DNA of 64,000 bases from Melanocharis versteri (taxonomy: Eukaryota > Chordata > Aves > Passeriformes > Melanocharitidae), in the NCBI GenBank assembly GCA_013397845.1, contig VZTG01005436.1, forward strand, positions 973,018-1,037,017. Direction: 5' to 3'. Under the pieces are notes generated by a model, which was given only the letters and a program-made list of their open reading frames with translations, had not been told where the DNA came from and ran no database searches. This document shows positions 13,101 to 27,541 of the stretch, one piece after another. Made by a program: the position numbers and the translations under genes. Position 1 is the first letter of the stretch, and the number at the start of each line of letters is the position of its first letter.

Positions 13101-13636
13101 AGGAAGAAATAATGGTTTGAACTAGTTTTAGTACAGATTTATTGTCTCTGTTTGCTGACATCGAGCTCTGCTATTTGTGCGTAAATTAGTCCCAGATTGA
13201 GTACACTGAGGTTGAGATCACTGCTGGCCTTCTCATCCACGTGATTGCACACATAACAATAGGAGTTTGGCAGATGGCAGCTAAAAAAAGCAAATTCTCT
13301 GTTTTTTAATCAAATGTCTTTTTTAAGGTGTAATCCATAGTGTCTGTTCACTGTTTCAGTAACTACAATGATAAGCTAGAAGACTTTCAGATATTGTTTC
13401 AAAGGACTCTAGTTGATTCAATACGCTTGTTGCTGTGCATTCTTGTTTCATGGATTGATTAACACATTGGTTTAAATGATTTGTCAAAGAACTGCAAAGT
13501 AAAAAAGCTCTGAAGCAATATATTAAGAAATTGATTGCTACCACTAAGTTTTTTAAAGCATTTTTAGTGCATTTCTGCAGATGTTTGTCTGTTCTGGAAT
13601 TTCAGTTAATATAAGTTCAATGGATTTTTATTCCAG
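10150..13636 (+). other. ANKS1B: ANKS1B intron
   Basis: Unique AT-rich sequence. An A-rich low-complexity tract at about 11585-11665 ('ccaaccaaccaaacaaaa') creates a long antisense frame that is not a gene. A modestly GC-rich part lies at about 12.3-13.05 kb. No exon or recognisable repeat was seen. Confidence 0.8.
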
Positions 13637-13708
13637 TATTTAGGTTCTATGCTGGTAAAAGAGTTAAGAGGCACAGAGTCAACACAGGACGCATGTGCAA
13701 AGATGAGG
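13637..13708 (+). CDS. ANKS1B: ANKS1B exon, PTB domain
   Basis: This is a 24-codon, 72-base phase-0 exon with acceptor 'ttattccag' and donor 'gtaagt'. It encodes YLGSMLVKELRG...DACAKMR, the first strand of the PTB fold (the 'YLGS' signature shared by PTB domains) and the start of helix 1. Too short for ordinary open-frame detection, it was found by joining to the neighbouring exons. It continues directly from the previous exon and into the exon at 24106. I recall that some mammalian transcripts have a four-codon insertion just after this exon. I did not find such a microexon here, but a 12-base exon is easy to miss by eye. Confidence 0.96.
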
Positions 13709-16700
13709 GTAAGTTTGTAAACCTAATCCTTTCTCTATTGTAGTGGTATTAAATAACATCACTCTGTGATTGCTTGCCCTGTACCCTTTTTGCTTTTGTA
13801 ATGTACTGTTACCCATTTCCTTTCCTTGCTTTTACATTGGTATTCAATAGGAAATCTGTTTTGTCTTGTATCTTAATTTGAAGTAATACCAAGATTTAAA
13901 GGTAAATTTTTATTTTGAATGTTGTATGTAACAAAAAACCCCAAATGTATGTGTTATGTTTTCTCATTAATCTTTGAGTATGCTTCAAAGTACTGTCCAC
14001 ACAATTTAAGCATGCCCATATCCAATTGTTTTATAAACAGAATTTATAGCTTTTATATGATAATCTAGATTGAATTTACAATGTTAAATATGTAGTAGTA
14101 AATATATAACATATTACCAAACACATTGGTTTTTACGCGTGGTCTTATCCAACAGTCACATAATCCTATAGATAGTTTTACTCACATGAGTATTTCCTTT
14201 AATTATGAGTTACTTATATGCTTTTTGATTAAAGGGTGAAATGGAGTCTAGCTCAGTTTCATCTGCTGGTGCAAAAGCAGCTAGGTTTCCTTCAGACTGT
14301 TAAGAATATGTTTTCCTGTGGCTCTTTGGCCTGGTACTGGTTTGTAGAAAATTACAGCGGTCTATCTCCAAGAAACATTGCTGCTGGAAACTCAAAACAG
14401 CCATAGCCTGATTTATTCCCAACTGCAGTTGTAATAAGAACACACCTGTTCACAGCCATGGTGAACAGATCATGGTCTGGCATGATTAATTAATGTAGAA
14501 TATAATTGTTTGCTAATCTACCAAACGTGTACAATTACCTAGATGAATGAGCAAAACCTTTTCTTCTGTGTATCATACGTCTCTCATGCAAGGTGTTTCT
14601 GAGCACAAGACGTGACATTCAGATCAGAAAGCTGGAAGATGTGTAAAATTCATGCAATCAGACAACCATTTCCTGCTGGTTACATGTGTGCAGCACACAG
14701 ACATTCGTACAAGCTGTTTTAGCTAAGGGCTGGCAGTAATTCACAATTACTAGATTGCCTGAAGATCTGAGGCTTTTCAGCTAATTACATGCTAATCCTT
14801 CCTTACCTGGGCTTAAACTCCTCTGAAAAAAAACCCAACAATTTGACACGGAAGGATCTACAATCACATACACGTGTTCTAGGGAATTAATCGAGGCTGC
14901 AAGCATCCCATCTTCCAATCCAGTTTTGAAACTGTCAGGCTTAGCAGTTCAATTCTTTAGGCATATGCCTGTGCAGAAATTAGGGCAGAATTTGACACCA
15001 TAGTAGCATATGACAACTTCAGTAAGTTTTCTGGCTGAACTAGGAGGCTTAACATCAAAAAAGGCACTCTAAATAATTTATAGGCATTTTAATATCTATT
15101 TCTATAAGTAATAACTTTGGCCAATTAAAATTATAAAACTGAAAAAACTGATTGAAAACAAATTTAATTTAAAATATACATTTCTTATATAAAAAGTGCA
15201 GTTGCACTAGTTTTCTATAGTGCCATACAGGACACTTATATAATACAGTGGTGGGGTTTATGTACATTTCTTTTTTACATTCTCTTTTGAAACAATTGGT
15301 CTGTGAGAGTGTTTATTTTCTGGTTTGAGGCTTTTTACTGCAAAGATATTTGAATGAAACAGTTTTTAATCAGGATTTCATCTATTCTTTCTATGTAATC
15401 CTTTTAATCAAGTTCCTATTCAAGTCAAAAGCAAAAACCTTTGACTTAATGGGAACAAATTATTATTTCAGCCTGTTTCCCAGTGAGAAAAAGATATCCT
15501 TTTCCAAAACTTTCTCCCTCTGGATGTCTCCTAAAAGTTGTTGTCTGTGAATTAGGGGTCCAGGTTGTCCAAAGTCATCCTGAAATTTTGCTGTGATGTT
15601 CATTATTGTATTTAGGTAACCCTGCATTGTCATTGAAAAGCTGGTTTCTATTATAGTTACATTTTACTTTAAGTGTATTGAAAGGGACATTTCACTTAAC
15701 AAAAAAAAGAAGTGAAAAGCTAGATATATTATTTGTCTGGCTCTCAGGTACTGAATTCTTTACACTTGTCCAGTGTCTCTAGAGTCAGTAAGACTTTTAC
15801 ATAGGGTTGTACTATTGTGATAGAACAATATTTTTTTATTCTAGTATTTTATTTGTTTTTGTACATATTGCAAAATTATAGCCTACTGCAATGTGAAACA
15901 TTTTGGGTATAGGGGGCAGTATGTCACATATAAACTTGTACCAGGTTGAGGTCACTCCCTGCAGTTTTCTTAATCTTTCTGGACTCAGCCATATAATGGT
16001 TTTATGGAGAATGTATGAAAATTAGGTACCTAATTTTTCTGTCAATGTGGCTTTTGTGTCTCCATCTTTAGCTTAATGCTGCTCACAAAAGTGTTGACAT
16101 TCACTGGATGTCTTTCAGTCAGGAGGTGCACAAGGATGAAAGAAGTGTATCAGTGAAAAAAAATCTTGATCTTCCTTAATCATTTATAAATACAGAGAAA
16201 CAACAAAAATTACATGTTTGCTGACTGCAGATCCCTCACTGTTAGTTGTAGATGCTCCCAGGGCTTTCAGTTATTGCAGTTGATGGTTTTGGTTCTCAAG
16301 GGAAGTGTCATGTGGATATCCCTTGTGTCTCTCTGCAGAGAGGCTTACAGCAGCCTCTTTCGCTTATAGCTTAAGAGGGAAAGGAGATCCTAAATCTCCT
16401 ATGATGTAAAAAACCCCACCAATAGTAAATAAAAAAAAACCAAAAACCAAAAAACCCCACACCAAACCTGGGAACCTTTACCTTAATAACTCTTCTTGGC
16501 AATCCACTGTGCTTCTCAGCATTGTTCAGCAGTGTGCTCCAGCAGGGCAGATGATGGATTTGTTTAGGGAAAATCATGCAGATGCAATAGCTTGAGCTCA
16601 GCATTGGGGTCAAGATCACACATGCTTTTTTTCCCCACCCAAACTGCAGATTCTTGCAGCCACCCAAAATTATGGATATTTGCCAAGAACTTTACTTTTC

Positions 16701-18361
16701 CATTCGTATATTTGCACTCCTTTATATTTTATGGTTTCTTATTTGTTTCCAGCTATTTTCTCTCACAAACTTCCTCTCTAGTGGATAGCACTGTCTCCAT
16801 CCCCACCTGCTATAAACTGACTTTTGCTACTTGGAGATTAAATCTTGCTGTCCTGGCCATATTTGAGCCAAGAAGTTAAGAGCTTTCATCTTTTTCAGTG
16901 TGGAATAGGAAATACTGCAAGTTGCGTTTTCAATCTGATTGCTGCCTTCATTGCAAATTATCATAGGAACATGAAGGGAGGATAAGATATGTTTGCATCA
17001 AAATAAAGAGAAGAGATAAAATTAAATTTGACCTAGAAAGAGGCTTTTTCTCTACAGAAGACTTCGTTTGGCATTTACACATCTGAATTCCTTGACCAGG
17101 TGGGAAGGGGATTGTTTTATACTTAATGGCATGAGCACAGCAACAAGGTAGACTCTTTCTTTGCAGCTGTGTTAAATCACTTACGTTGCATACACTAGCT
17201 GAACAGTCTAAACCGGTTGAGTATTTACTGCAGCAGAAGGGAACTTAAATTTTGTTCTTGGATCCAGCCACCTTCCTGAGTATTATATTTCTTTCTTGAA
17301 AGTTTTCTTGTTAGAAATAGGTTCTTAAATTTCAGGTCAAAGTTCTGAGGAACCAGCAATATAATTCTGTTAACAAAGCAGGTATTTAAATGTCTTGCTG
17401 ACTTAAGACCAAAATGTCAAAGTTGGAATTGCTACAAAATCTGCTTCTCTTATCTCTGGAGAGGAAGGTGAAGCAGAGTTGACTCACTGAAAACTGGCAG
17501 CATCTGGGGCCTTTCTTCCTCCTTTCATTTCTTCTTATGTAAAGAAGAAACTGAATTTAGATGGCAGTCTCCTTGTTTCTACTAAACCCTTTCTTGTTTT
17601 TCAATCTCCATTTCATTTTTCCTCCAAAAGTAGAAGTGCAGAAGTCTCCATATGCCTCCTGGTGAAACTCTCTAGGCAAATACCATGTCAGCATCAAACG
17701 CTATTCTGGGATTTAGATTCTTCTGTCTCCGCTCTGTTGGGACTTGCAGCTCTGCCTCTCTCTTGTGTGGCTGCTGCTTTTAGAGGGTCTGCAGTGGAAC
17801 AGACACATGGATATTACTCAAAAGGAAAAAATAAGTAGTGGTGGAAGATCTTACAGACATTCAGCCTCTATGCACATCCACATCATGCTGTACCATGTTT
17901 TTCAGAGGATTGTATGTCCTTGAATTCTGTCAGAAAGGAGTGTAAGGGGCAGGAGGAATGCAGAAGAATGTTTAGAGATACTGCAAAAGAAAAAAAACCA
18001 TCTCACTCTCAGCTGAGTGCATTGCAGGTGCACCCCATGTGCAATGTTCATCTTAATGATGTAGCTTGGAGGCATCCACTAATTGTAGAGCAGTAAAGAG
18101 TTTTGTACCAAAAGGATTGCAGATGTAGTTTTATTCCAAGAAGTATTAAATTATGTCAGTAATGCATTTTTAAACCTTTTGGACTGAGAGAAGTTAGTAA
18201 GTATTTATTAGAAGGCAGATTGTATAATTGCGTGTAAATATTTGTTAAAAGGCAAATTGGCTTTAAAACTAATTGGTCAAACGTGGACTTAGACTTTTTA
18301 TTTCAATTTCATCTCGTGTGTGATCTTGTCAAAGTGATTCACTCAAGCTCCTCTTCCCCAG

Positions 18362-18932
18362 CCAGTCAAGGGAGGTGATTGTCCCACTTCACTCTGCACT
18401 TGTGCGGCCTCGCCTTGAATCCTGTGTGCACTTTTGGGCACCACTCTCTAAGAAGGATATAAAGCTGTTAGAGTGTCCAAAGGAGAGCTATGAGGATGGT
18501 GAAGGGCCTTGTGGGGAAGCCTTATGAGGAGCATATGAGGGCACTTGTTCTGTTCAGCCTGGAGAAGAGGAGACTGAGGGGAGACCTCACTGCAGTCTGC
18601 AGCTTCCTCATGAGGGGAAGAGGAGGTGCAGACACTGGTCTCTTCTCTGTGGTGACCAGTGACAGGATCTGAGGGAATGGCCTGAAGTTGTGTCAGGGGA
18701 GGTTTTGGTTGGATGTTAGAAAAAAATTCTTCATCCAGAGGGTGTTTGGGCACTGGAGCAGGCTCCCCGGGGCAGCGGTCACAGCACCAGCCTGACAGAG
18801 CTCAAGAAACATTTAGACAATACTCTCAGGCACGGGGTGTGACTCTTGGGGATAGTCCTGTGCAGGCCAGGAGTTGAATTAAATTATTCTTCTGCTTCCC
18901 TTCCAACTGAGATTTCAATGATTCTGTGAACT
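18362..18932 (+). mobile_element. CR1 LINE 3' end
   Basis: This is a clear CR1 tail in the same orientation as ANKS1B. In order it has 'tgttcagcctggagaagag' (the hallmark CR1 3' ORF block), 'gggagacctcactgcagtc', 'aaaaaaattcttcatccag', 'gggcactggagcaggctcc' and a final 'atttcaatgattctgtgaa', which includes the terminal ATTCTGTG repeat. The element is 5'-truncated, as most CR1 copies are. Its frame is broken by stops, so it is a fossil. A short frame across it is remnant CR1 coding sequence, not a host gene. Confidence 0.93.
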
Positions 18933-19602
18933 GTTTAGTGAAGTTTCATAGGCCTTAAATAAATAGCAGACGTACGGGTATGATGGTAGGTGGTACCAAC
19001 ACATGTTTTGAAATGTGCAGTCTGATGACATTTAGAATTAATAGTTGCTACCAGTTTAGGGAAAAGTTCAGATTCTTATAATGAAGTGGATTCCAGTACA
19101 TAACTGAACAGGAGAATTGCCAGCTACAGTGTTCATATAGATATTAAAAATCAATATAAGACTGAAGATTCATTTGCGAAAGTAGAAAGCCAAGATGAAG
19201 ACTTAAGATTTTACAGGTTCATAAACTTTTACTTGGAATTTATTTATGTATAGGGTTGTTAGTGACTTGTAATGGCTGAATAATGTTTCTTTACTGTGTA
19301 TTTGCAATATCAGGTATAATTACATATAAACCTAAACTTAAACCTGTTTTCATTTTGGCCACTGTATGAAAGCTGAGTAATCTAGTTATAAATGCATGTG
19401 TAAGTACATTGAAGTGGCCAACATGGCAAAGTAGAAGTACCAGTGTATCCCATTTCCTCTTGGCAGGAAATAAATAAATGAGATGAAAGATTTTCAGAGT
19501 GGGCTGTGTTACACCATGTGCTACAGTATATCAAGGGAATGTGTGAGCATCTTACTTGGACACCATTCTATGTGTGTTTCTGAATTTCTAATTCGGCTGC
19601 TT

Positions 19603-19616
19603 TGTGTGTGTGTGTG
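19603..19616 (+). repeat. (TG)7 microsatellite
   Basis: Short perfect TG dinucleotide run inside an ANKS1B intron. Confidence 0.85.
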
Positions 19617-22600
19617 CTCAGAGATTCCATGGTTTGTACACTGCAGGAGTAGTCAAAGGTGTTGAATTAGTGCTCTCAGTTCTGCACAGAATAAGGTATT
19701 GAGGTGCAATCCTGTCTTGAAAGGGTTAAATGCCCTTCAGGGTTGCAGGTTTTGTATTTGCTTTTTAAAAATAAACTGCTAGTTTCTATTACTTTATTTA
19801 AAAAACAGTCCTCTGCCTCTTAAGCCATTGTTAATTACCTTGTTTTGTTAGGCACACTGACAGGGTGGATCTCAAATTAGTTGGATTTTAGTTTATATTC
19901 TAAATAAATGTCTAGCAGGTCTGCACAGCCTTTAACTCAAAATCAATATGCAAGTGGAAATGCTTTACCTACTTAAGACAATTTGTAGTACTACTATAAT
20001 ATGAAAATGAGTTTAGACTCTAGATATGAGAGTGATTTTTTTTCAGTGAAAGTAAAGAAAATCCATGAACAAGATGAGAAGCAAGACTGCACTCCCTCTC
20101 TTGCTCTCTCTGGCACCACTGCTCTTGCATCCCCTTATGACTCCTTTCAAAAGGAGGAATTGGGAGCAGCACTGTCCAAGCCCATGCAGGGTTTTGGTAC
20201 TGTCCTACATAATAGCAGCAGTGGGTTCAGATGCAAACTCAGAAGTCTTAAATTCAGACCTTTATTGTAAAAGCAGTCACTGTAGTAATCAGGTAGTTAT
20301 GGAGAAGGTACCTTCTACCTTCTTCCACTGGGCTGATCTCGATTGTGGGTGCTGAGGGGATGAAGCAGTTTCATTGCAGCAGCTGCACCAAAATGCAGAC
20401 AAGACTGGTACTCCTGATGTTCCTTGTTCTGAAGAGAAAGATGTTGTGTGTCTTTTGAGAAGTCTGGGGAAGCTGCACATATGTCGCATTAGATTTAGGC
20501 TGATGACGCTTTCTTCTGTCTTCCTGTGTATGCAGACAAGCCTGTTTTATGGTTCTTGAATTATACATGGCCTGCTTTCACGTAGTCACCTACCTGTCTG
20601 GCAGCAAGGATTTCAGGGGTGGGACCAAAGCTCAGTCTCTGGCGGTGCAGACTGCAGCACAGAGACTCCTGGCTGCAGGAGCAGAGCACCCATGGAGACA
20701 GGGCATGCACATCTGTCCTGACGTAGGTGACCAGCTGATCAGCAACAGGCACTGGCAAGGAGCCTGGAATAGGCTTGCTGTTCACCCAGGTGATTCTCCT
20801 AAAGAAGTGTATCAAAATTAAGAGCCAGTTACAGTCACAAACCATGGAGTTCATAGGAACTATGACCAGTTCCAGGCTAGTGAGCACTTGCCCAAAGACA
20901 GTGTCCTGTCACTATGATTGCTTCTATGTGAGATGAAATCTAATCTGCTACTACGGTATGAACATGCCTTGGAGCATTAGACCGTATGTCAGCATGCACA
21001 TGACATCCAGTGCCAGCCTTCAGCTGTGGCTCCTGTAACTTTGGCTCAAGTCCATATGCTTCCCATAGAGACACCAGATGGACAAGAATAGTTTGTCATC
21101 TCATTGTGTCCTCGTGGAGTAGATACAGTGGCTAGAACCTGAAAAGCCCGAGGAAAGGGAATACTGACTCCTGTGTCCCACCTTCTTCTCAGATTCTGGG
21201 CACGGACATGGGCAGAGATGCCCACTTGGCCTGCATAGAGATGTGAAATGTCTGACCAAGAAGGCTGTGGGACTTCATCTCAGCATCCTAGAATTCAGAG
21301 CCAAAGCACCTACAGTGCCTGAGCAAAAGATATTCATATTGTAACTCTGAATTCTCACGTTACACATTCTGGCAGACAGCTCCTTCATTAAAAAGAAAGG
21401 AACAACAAGCTAATAGTGTGAGCTCACCATGACAACTCAACACTGTTGAAACCTAGAAACTGCTTGGAAATAATAATTGTCTGGTGGACTTCAGTTACTG
21501 TATCACTAGGAGTTGAGCCAGGGAATAGAGCTGCATGTTTTTCTTGATGGCTCTGCCATAATAACAAAGGACTTTATTCCACTGCCCAGCTGTTTGTTTC
21601 AATGGGAGTACAAGTGCAGAATTGTTACCCCAGATCACAATCCTACACTGGACTGCAAAAATCCTGGGGTTTGTATGGTTTGCAAGATGATGACGAACAT
21701 TCTGTGCTCCCTACCAGCTGAGACAGTTTGGCTTAATAAATTACAAATGTCCATCAGTCTCTGATTCATTTCCTAATTTGCCAGCTGTAATTTAATAACA
21801 TCTTGATGAGCTATTTCACTCAGAGGCAGTCTTCTGGCAGTTCACAACCTCGATTAAATACTAGAGGTCAGGTCTAGTCTAGACAAACCCAGGTGAATGT
21901 GGAGCAGATGAAGATCATTAAATTACAAACCACAGGTCTAGAGGAAAGAGGTAGTTGATACAGCGTGGCCTGGCCAACAGGATACTTCACCTTTATGGCA
22001 AATACCAGACAGTGGGAATTATATTGAAAAACTAAAATATGTGGACTTAGTACCTGTGTTTGTATAGCACATCGGAGAAAAGGAATTTTGCTGTTAAGGA
22101 GGCGAGGAAGGGGGTAATTACAATAATCAAAACGGGAAAGAAAGCTCTCTTGTGTGTAGCTGTCGGACTAAAATGAAAGGACCAAAGTTGGATGATTGCT
22201 GCCTTGCCTGATGATTAAAGTGATATTGTCATATTTGTGACTATTTTGTCTAGTATGAGCATATGTGGGGTTTATTGCTTGTTATTCTGGTAGATGTATG
22301 TACTGCAGCTTCTGTACAGTCACTGTCATGCTTTCTGTGCATTGAAATTGAATTTTATGAAAAGGCTCATTTGAGATCCGTTATAGTCACACACACACAT
22401 ACACGCAGGTAGCTGCTTGCTCTACTTTCGGCAGGGATACCATTTCTTTCTCCACTCAGTTCAGAGGCATGCAAATCAGATTAATGTCTTCAGATTTTGT
22501 TAAAATTCTTCAGGATGTTTTACCATTTAAGTTTTCATTTCTTAAAAGTGCCGAGCATTCTGGGTGAAAGGAGTTTTCTCTGGCATAAATTGACACTTCA

Positions 22601-24105
22601 TTGCTGTCTCAAGTCTCTCATCATTTGATATGGAGAGATCCAACAGTCCTCTCTATTACACAGACAGGTGGAGCCCTCCTTGAAACTTTAATCAGAGGTT
22701 TTAGCCTTCATGGCACGGACACTAGTTGCAGGACATAGCTGGATCTGTAGCTTTGAATTTTATGCTGACAAAAATGGAGTCTTGTTTGATTCTGGGAGGA
22801 TCAAGAGCCAATAAGGAGACATGATTACAGGGGTGGTTTTTTTTGTTTAAAGCTTCTGCTTGTTTTGCTCTCTAGTGTTAGCATCACCTATTTTTTCCAA
22901 CATATTTTTTAGTTACAGTTTGTGTTTTCAAGTTTCTATGTCTGCTGCTTTGAGTTTTTTTGAATAATGCAAAGCCACCGCTGCTACTTTTGTGTAGCTG
23001 CTTTAATGATCGTCCTATGTGCCAATTCTAGACTTTTCAGTGTGTTTACACTCTCCTTCTGTGTGCTGTTTCTTCATGTTTACCTGTAAATGTCCACAGT
23101 TCCTTTCCTCTCAAGAAAATGTTCGATTGATGTCTGTGCAGATAGTCCCATAAATAAGCATTTTCTGAATGTTACCTATTTATCTATAGTAGTTTTGTGT
23201 AGAATAGTCCAGTCCGTAATTGTCTTCCACCTTAAAAAAATTCAAATCAGTTATAAACTATTATGCCATATTTGGGGGTTTTGTTTGGTTGGGTTGGGGG
23301 TTAAATTAGTGAATCTAATCTGTAAACTAAGGAACTGTTTTTTTCTGCAGAGAACTTAAATGTGCCCCAAATATTTTCCTCGTCTGTTCAGCGGGGAAAA
23401 TATCTTTGCTGTGTGCACAGATATAGACTAGTATAAAAGGAAAAACAATCTTATAGGAGAGCATGAACTGTAGGTAGGAGAACCTGGCACTGAGGGAATG
23501 CAGGATAAGCCTCTGTGCTAATTCATGTGTAAAGCAGCTTCCAGTAGCAGCTGCACTCGAAGTGCAGACAGTCGGAGTGACAAGATACAGCGCTGGGCTG
23601 ACGGATTGACTGGCAGGCCTAGCGGGCTGCAAGGATACCTTGTGCCACAAATACAGCTGCAAAGGAGGGAAAAACAGGGAAATATTTCTAAATAACAACT
23701 AATTGCAGCAAAGAAATGGTGCTACAAGAAGTACTGTGCTGTTGATTCTTACTGCTGGGAAGGGCAGGAGAAGGGGAGGGAGGCAGCAGTGGATGGGGCA
23801 TAGCAGGCAGATATCCTAAACACACACATTTTGGGAACACACTGGTTGCATAACTGGTCTTTTTAAGCCTGGAGAAGTTACTTTATTCTCTTCCCGTTGT
23901 GCTGGGAAAAAGGAGAATTTTCACCATCCTCACAACAATCTTTAAGCTGTTTTTAGTTTTGGAACTACAAGAGAGCATAAACCCAGACCACAGCCGGCTT
24001 AAGAAAAAATAACATACTTGTTTCATTTAGGTATTTAATCAGAAGAAGAGAGCACTATTGTTGCAATGCAACACAAGTCTAATAATATCTTCATTTTGAT
24101 TTCAG

Positions 24106-24192
24106 AAGTCTACGGAACAGATGAAGAAAGTACCAACCATTGTCCTGTCTGTCTCTTACAAGGGAGTCAAATTTATTGATGCCACAAATAAG
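24106..24192 (+). CDS. ANKS1B: ANKS1B exon, PTB domain
   Basis: A 29-codon phase-0 exon with acceptor 'gatttcag' and donor 'gtatgt'. It encodes KSTEQMKKVPTI followed by SVSYKGVKFIDATNK, the end of helix 1 and strands 2-3 of the PTB domain. The sequence is nearly identical to what I recall of the mammalian protein, with a conservative I-to-V change. The close paralogue ANKS1A has TEHMKK and IDASNK in this stretch, so the ANKS1B assignment is favoured. Confidence 0.97.
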
Positions 24193-27100
24193 GTATGTGC
24201 AATTACTGAATATTAGCTTTTGTTTCTCAGAAGTAGGAGAAATAGTAATACCTATGAAGGCCAGGCCAGAGAGGGGACAGATTTGAACTTCGTGTTTTCC
24301 TCTCCTTTTTTAATCCTCTTTTGCCCAAAATGGATGTAATGTCATTGTCATTCTCCAGAAACTCAGGCTGGAGGACAAGTGAAACAGCTTTAATGGCTTG
24401 TTTGGAGAACATTGTGTCCAGCATTCTGCTATTAAATGCAAGCTTATCACAAAAGACATTCAGCAGGGAGCCTCTTGGAATCCTTTACCATATTCTTCTC
24501 TATAGAGTTCCTTAAATATGCAGAATATAAATATATGTTCATTAATATAATTTGGGGAAATTAAAAAAAAGAAAAGTCTCAATAAAGAATAACGATGTGG
24601 CTTTATCCAGGGCCAGCCATTTTAAGAATAAGAAACACAAGCCTTGAATGTCCTTTCCAGACATTCGAATCCCGCAGCCTCTCTGTGAGCTGTTTTCTTG
24701 GTGCTAGCCATTTAACTACCTGAACTGCAGCAGCTTCTTAATAGTTGTTATTCTATTTTTTTTCATCTTCCCATGTGACAATGCTCCTGTGCTTTGTTTC
24801 TTACATTTTAAAATACATCCAAATCTTTAAAAAAACCCAACTAATCAAAGCCACAAAAGCAGAAATTGAGAGATCAGAGAACTCAGTGATGGATAGAGCA
24901 ATGGATTATTGCTTAGCCAAAGTAAAATGTACAAGTTCTGTGAACGGAAGTAAAGTAATACATTAATTTCTCTTCTTTGTATGTCTAAAATGACAAGGAA
25001 ATACAATCCATACTGATGCTTTTATATGAACAGAAAAGAAATTGTCTTTTCTGTTATGTGACTAAAACTGACTAAGCAATATAAAAAATAAATCTGACAA
25101 CCCAGCTACCTGACCAGGTTAATAATGTCTATAGCAGCTTTGTGTTGCTGAACATTCAGACCACACAGTACACCTATCTCAGTATCCATCAAACTTGCCA
25201 AATCAATCAGTTTTTAAGTTTAACTAGAACCGTGTTTTAAGTGAAGGATGGAAGCAGATTTGTGAACTTCTGCTAGGGTTTGGAAGCAATATTTAGAGTT
25301 ACAAGATGGCATGAAAGAAAAACTGAGGTGAAATTACTGTTGTTTCAAGTCTGGCATATTTGCCAGAGCACAGGGACCAGGGATTCCTGTCCGCTCCTTT
25401 TTCCTTCCATTGATTCAAAATTGAGCTTCTACAGCCCTCATTCTCTTTATGCTCTCTGATGTGTAGGGCATAAATCAGGACATTGTAATGCTGTTAACTC
25501 TAACTTGGATAATGCTAGTTTCAGCTCTTAAATCTCCCCTGTAGCATAAAGGATGTACCTGCAGTGTCCTTAGGTTTACAAAAAAAACCAGGAGAACAAA
25601 AGGAACTTCTTGTGTCTCTTTTCACAGTGCATAGGGTCTTATGTAAGATGGAAACCTGAAAGAAGTTTGGCAAATTCCATTAGATGACTCTAGATTAGTC
25701 CCACTGAAACCTAGTAGTGCAACGGATGTATTTGGTGGAGGTAAATAATGCCACAGTCCAATGTTTTTTCTCAAGTGGTAGATTGCTTTCTCTCCAGTTC
25801 AAAATCTGCACTGCCTTTCCCTTCTGTAAAAACCAGGTAATAGCCTGCAACTCTCCCAGAAGCGTTGTTACCATCCTTGTCCACAGTGTGCTGTTCCCAA
25901 TTCCTTCAAGACCCAAAACAGATTAGCACTAAGGTGAGAGCCTATTCAGACTTGTACTGCTTCCATATGAGCTTATAGTTGACAGCGCTGGGCACCACGT
26001 AGCAATTAATGCATAGTTTTTAATGACAAAACTAGCTAGCAGTTCTGTGCTTGAAAACTCAGCTCCCATGGCTGTTCATCCTTTTCCTTTATGCCACCAA
26101 GCTAAGAATTTGTATTCCCAGTCATAGCAGGCAAAGTTTCAGGTGACGAAGGGGCCCTGACCTCATTCCACGACAGCTATTTCAGTGGCGCCTTGAAGCT
26201 TGGCATGACACCATTTCTTTGCAAGTGAGGCCAGAAAGAAATTGCTGCTTAGGAAAAAAGCAGACTCGCAGAATTTTCTCGTGGCTCGCAGCTCACCCTA
26301 ACTTCTGGGTGATTTCTGCCAGAAGGGAGATTGGCTGGCATGAGGTAGGCAAGCAAAAGGAAGGCTGCTTAGCAAAAACCTGGTCTCTCCAAGGTATTTC
26401 CTTGGCAGAACCAGAGCTAACTTTCAGCTTCCCCACTTTTTGGGAAGCACCAGAGGTTTCTCTTGCCAAACTGAATGGCAATTTTTAGAACAGCTGTACA
26501 GTGTCAGTCAGTGCCTGAGGAGTGTACCCAGAACAGCAAGCTGGTTCATAGCTTTGTACTTCCTGCAGAATAAGACCATGGTCTACTGAAATGTGACAGT
26601 AGTACACAGTAAACACATGCACTGAAAAATGTTTAATTTTGAAAGGAGATCACAGAGGATATCGTAGAGTAGCTACGGAGAAACTCAATTTCACTACCAA
26701 TTTCTATCCGGAAGATTTAGTTTAGGTATACTTTATTTTATTCAAAACAAACTTGATATGTGTATGTTTCCAGAATTCACTTGGTTTAAAATTAAAACAA
26801 TCTCCGTGAATTTTGACTCAAGTGCAAATCCCTGTGTCAACCCCAGGTCACCTAGAAAAAGTTTCAGCATAGCAGAGCTCTTTTCACATATGCTGCATAA
26901 ATTCAGGTGATTACATTGTGGCTCATGATTTGGCATAAATACTTCACATACGATTTTAACACCTTCCAAGCTTGAATTCTTTCTGCTTTCTGAAGTACAA
27001 TGTTGCCAACACTACATCGATGACAGTGTATTACAGCTCTATCTGTGGATACCTAAATCCATGGTTTTGGTATGATTCTAATTCTCATCAAAATCTTTAT

Positions 27101-27519
27101 TGAGGGTAAAAGTTATCAATTTGAGAACAAAGAAAATAAAATGCTTCAAGTAACATAAAAAGCAAGCAATTGTTGAGCAGAGATTATACATGTCATTATA
27201 AATCGGCATATATTGAAACACAAGTGCTGGTTTTGTCATTTTTATGAATAATGCATTAAACCGAAATAATCAAGTATGTTGCAACAATTTAAGAGAATTA
27301 TTTATTTTCTTCAGTAAAAGTTTCCTTATTTCAATTTTTCCACAATTTGAAATTTGGTATGCTTTTTATTAAGATTTTTCCTAAGTCATGATTTCTTCAA
27401 CTAGATATATTAATACCTCTTTTTGAAAACTTGACACCTACATGCAAGGAGGAAAGTTACCACTTAGCAAATGAGAGAAGATACGGCAAAGCATCTGGAG
27501 TGATTTGGTTGCATGTATT

Positions 27520-27541
27520 AAAAAAAAAAAAAATAAAAAAA
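27520..27541 (+). repeat. Poly(A) tract
   Basis: A14-T-A7 run followed by a purine-rich 'ggaggtgaaggaaacgagg' stretch. It may be a simple repeat or an old retroposon tail. No target-site duplication was identified. Confidence 0.7.

Larger units (their letters stand above)
13709..24105 (+). other. ANKS1B: ANKS1B intron, 10.4 kb
   Basis: This is the largest intron wholly within the window. It contains a CR1 3' end at 18362-18932, short (TG)n near 19603-19616 and (CA)n near 22389, and A-rich low-complexity DNA near 16405-16460. The rest is unique AT-rich sequence with no supported exon. Confidence 0.8.

Noticed and set aside
18448..18753. 101-codon antisense frame
   Set aside because: It is the complement of a CR1 tail, so it is not a host gene.
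13709..24105. A 12-base ANKS1B microexon between the second and third exons
   Set aside because: I looked for a short A-N-C-Q-type insertion flanked by AG and GT and saw none. The visual search is not decisive.
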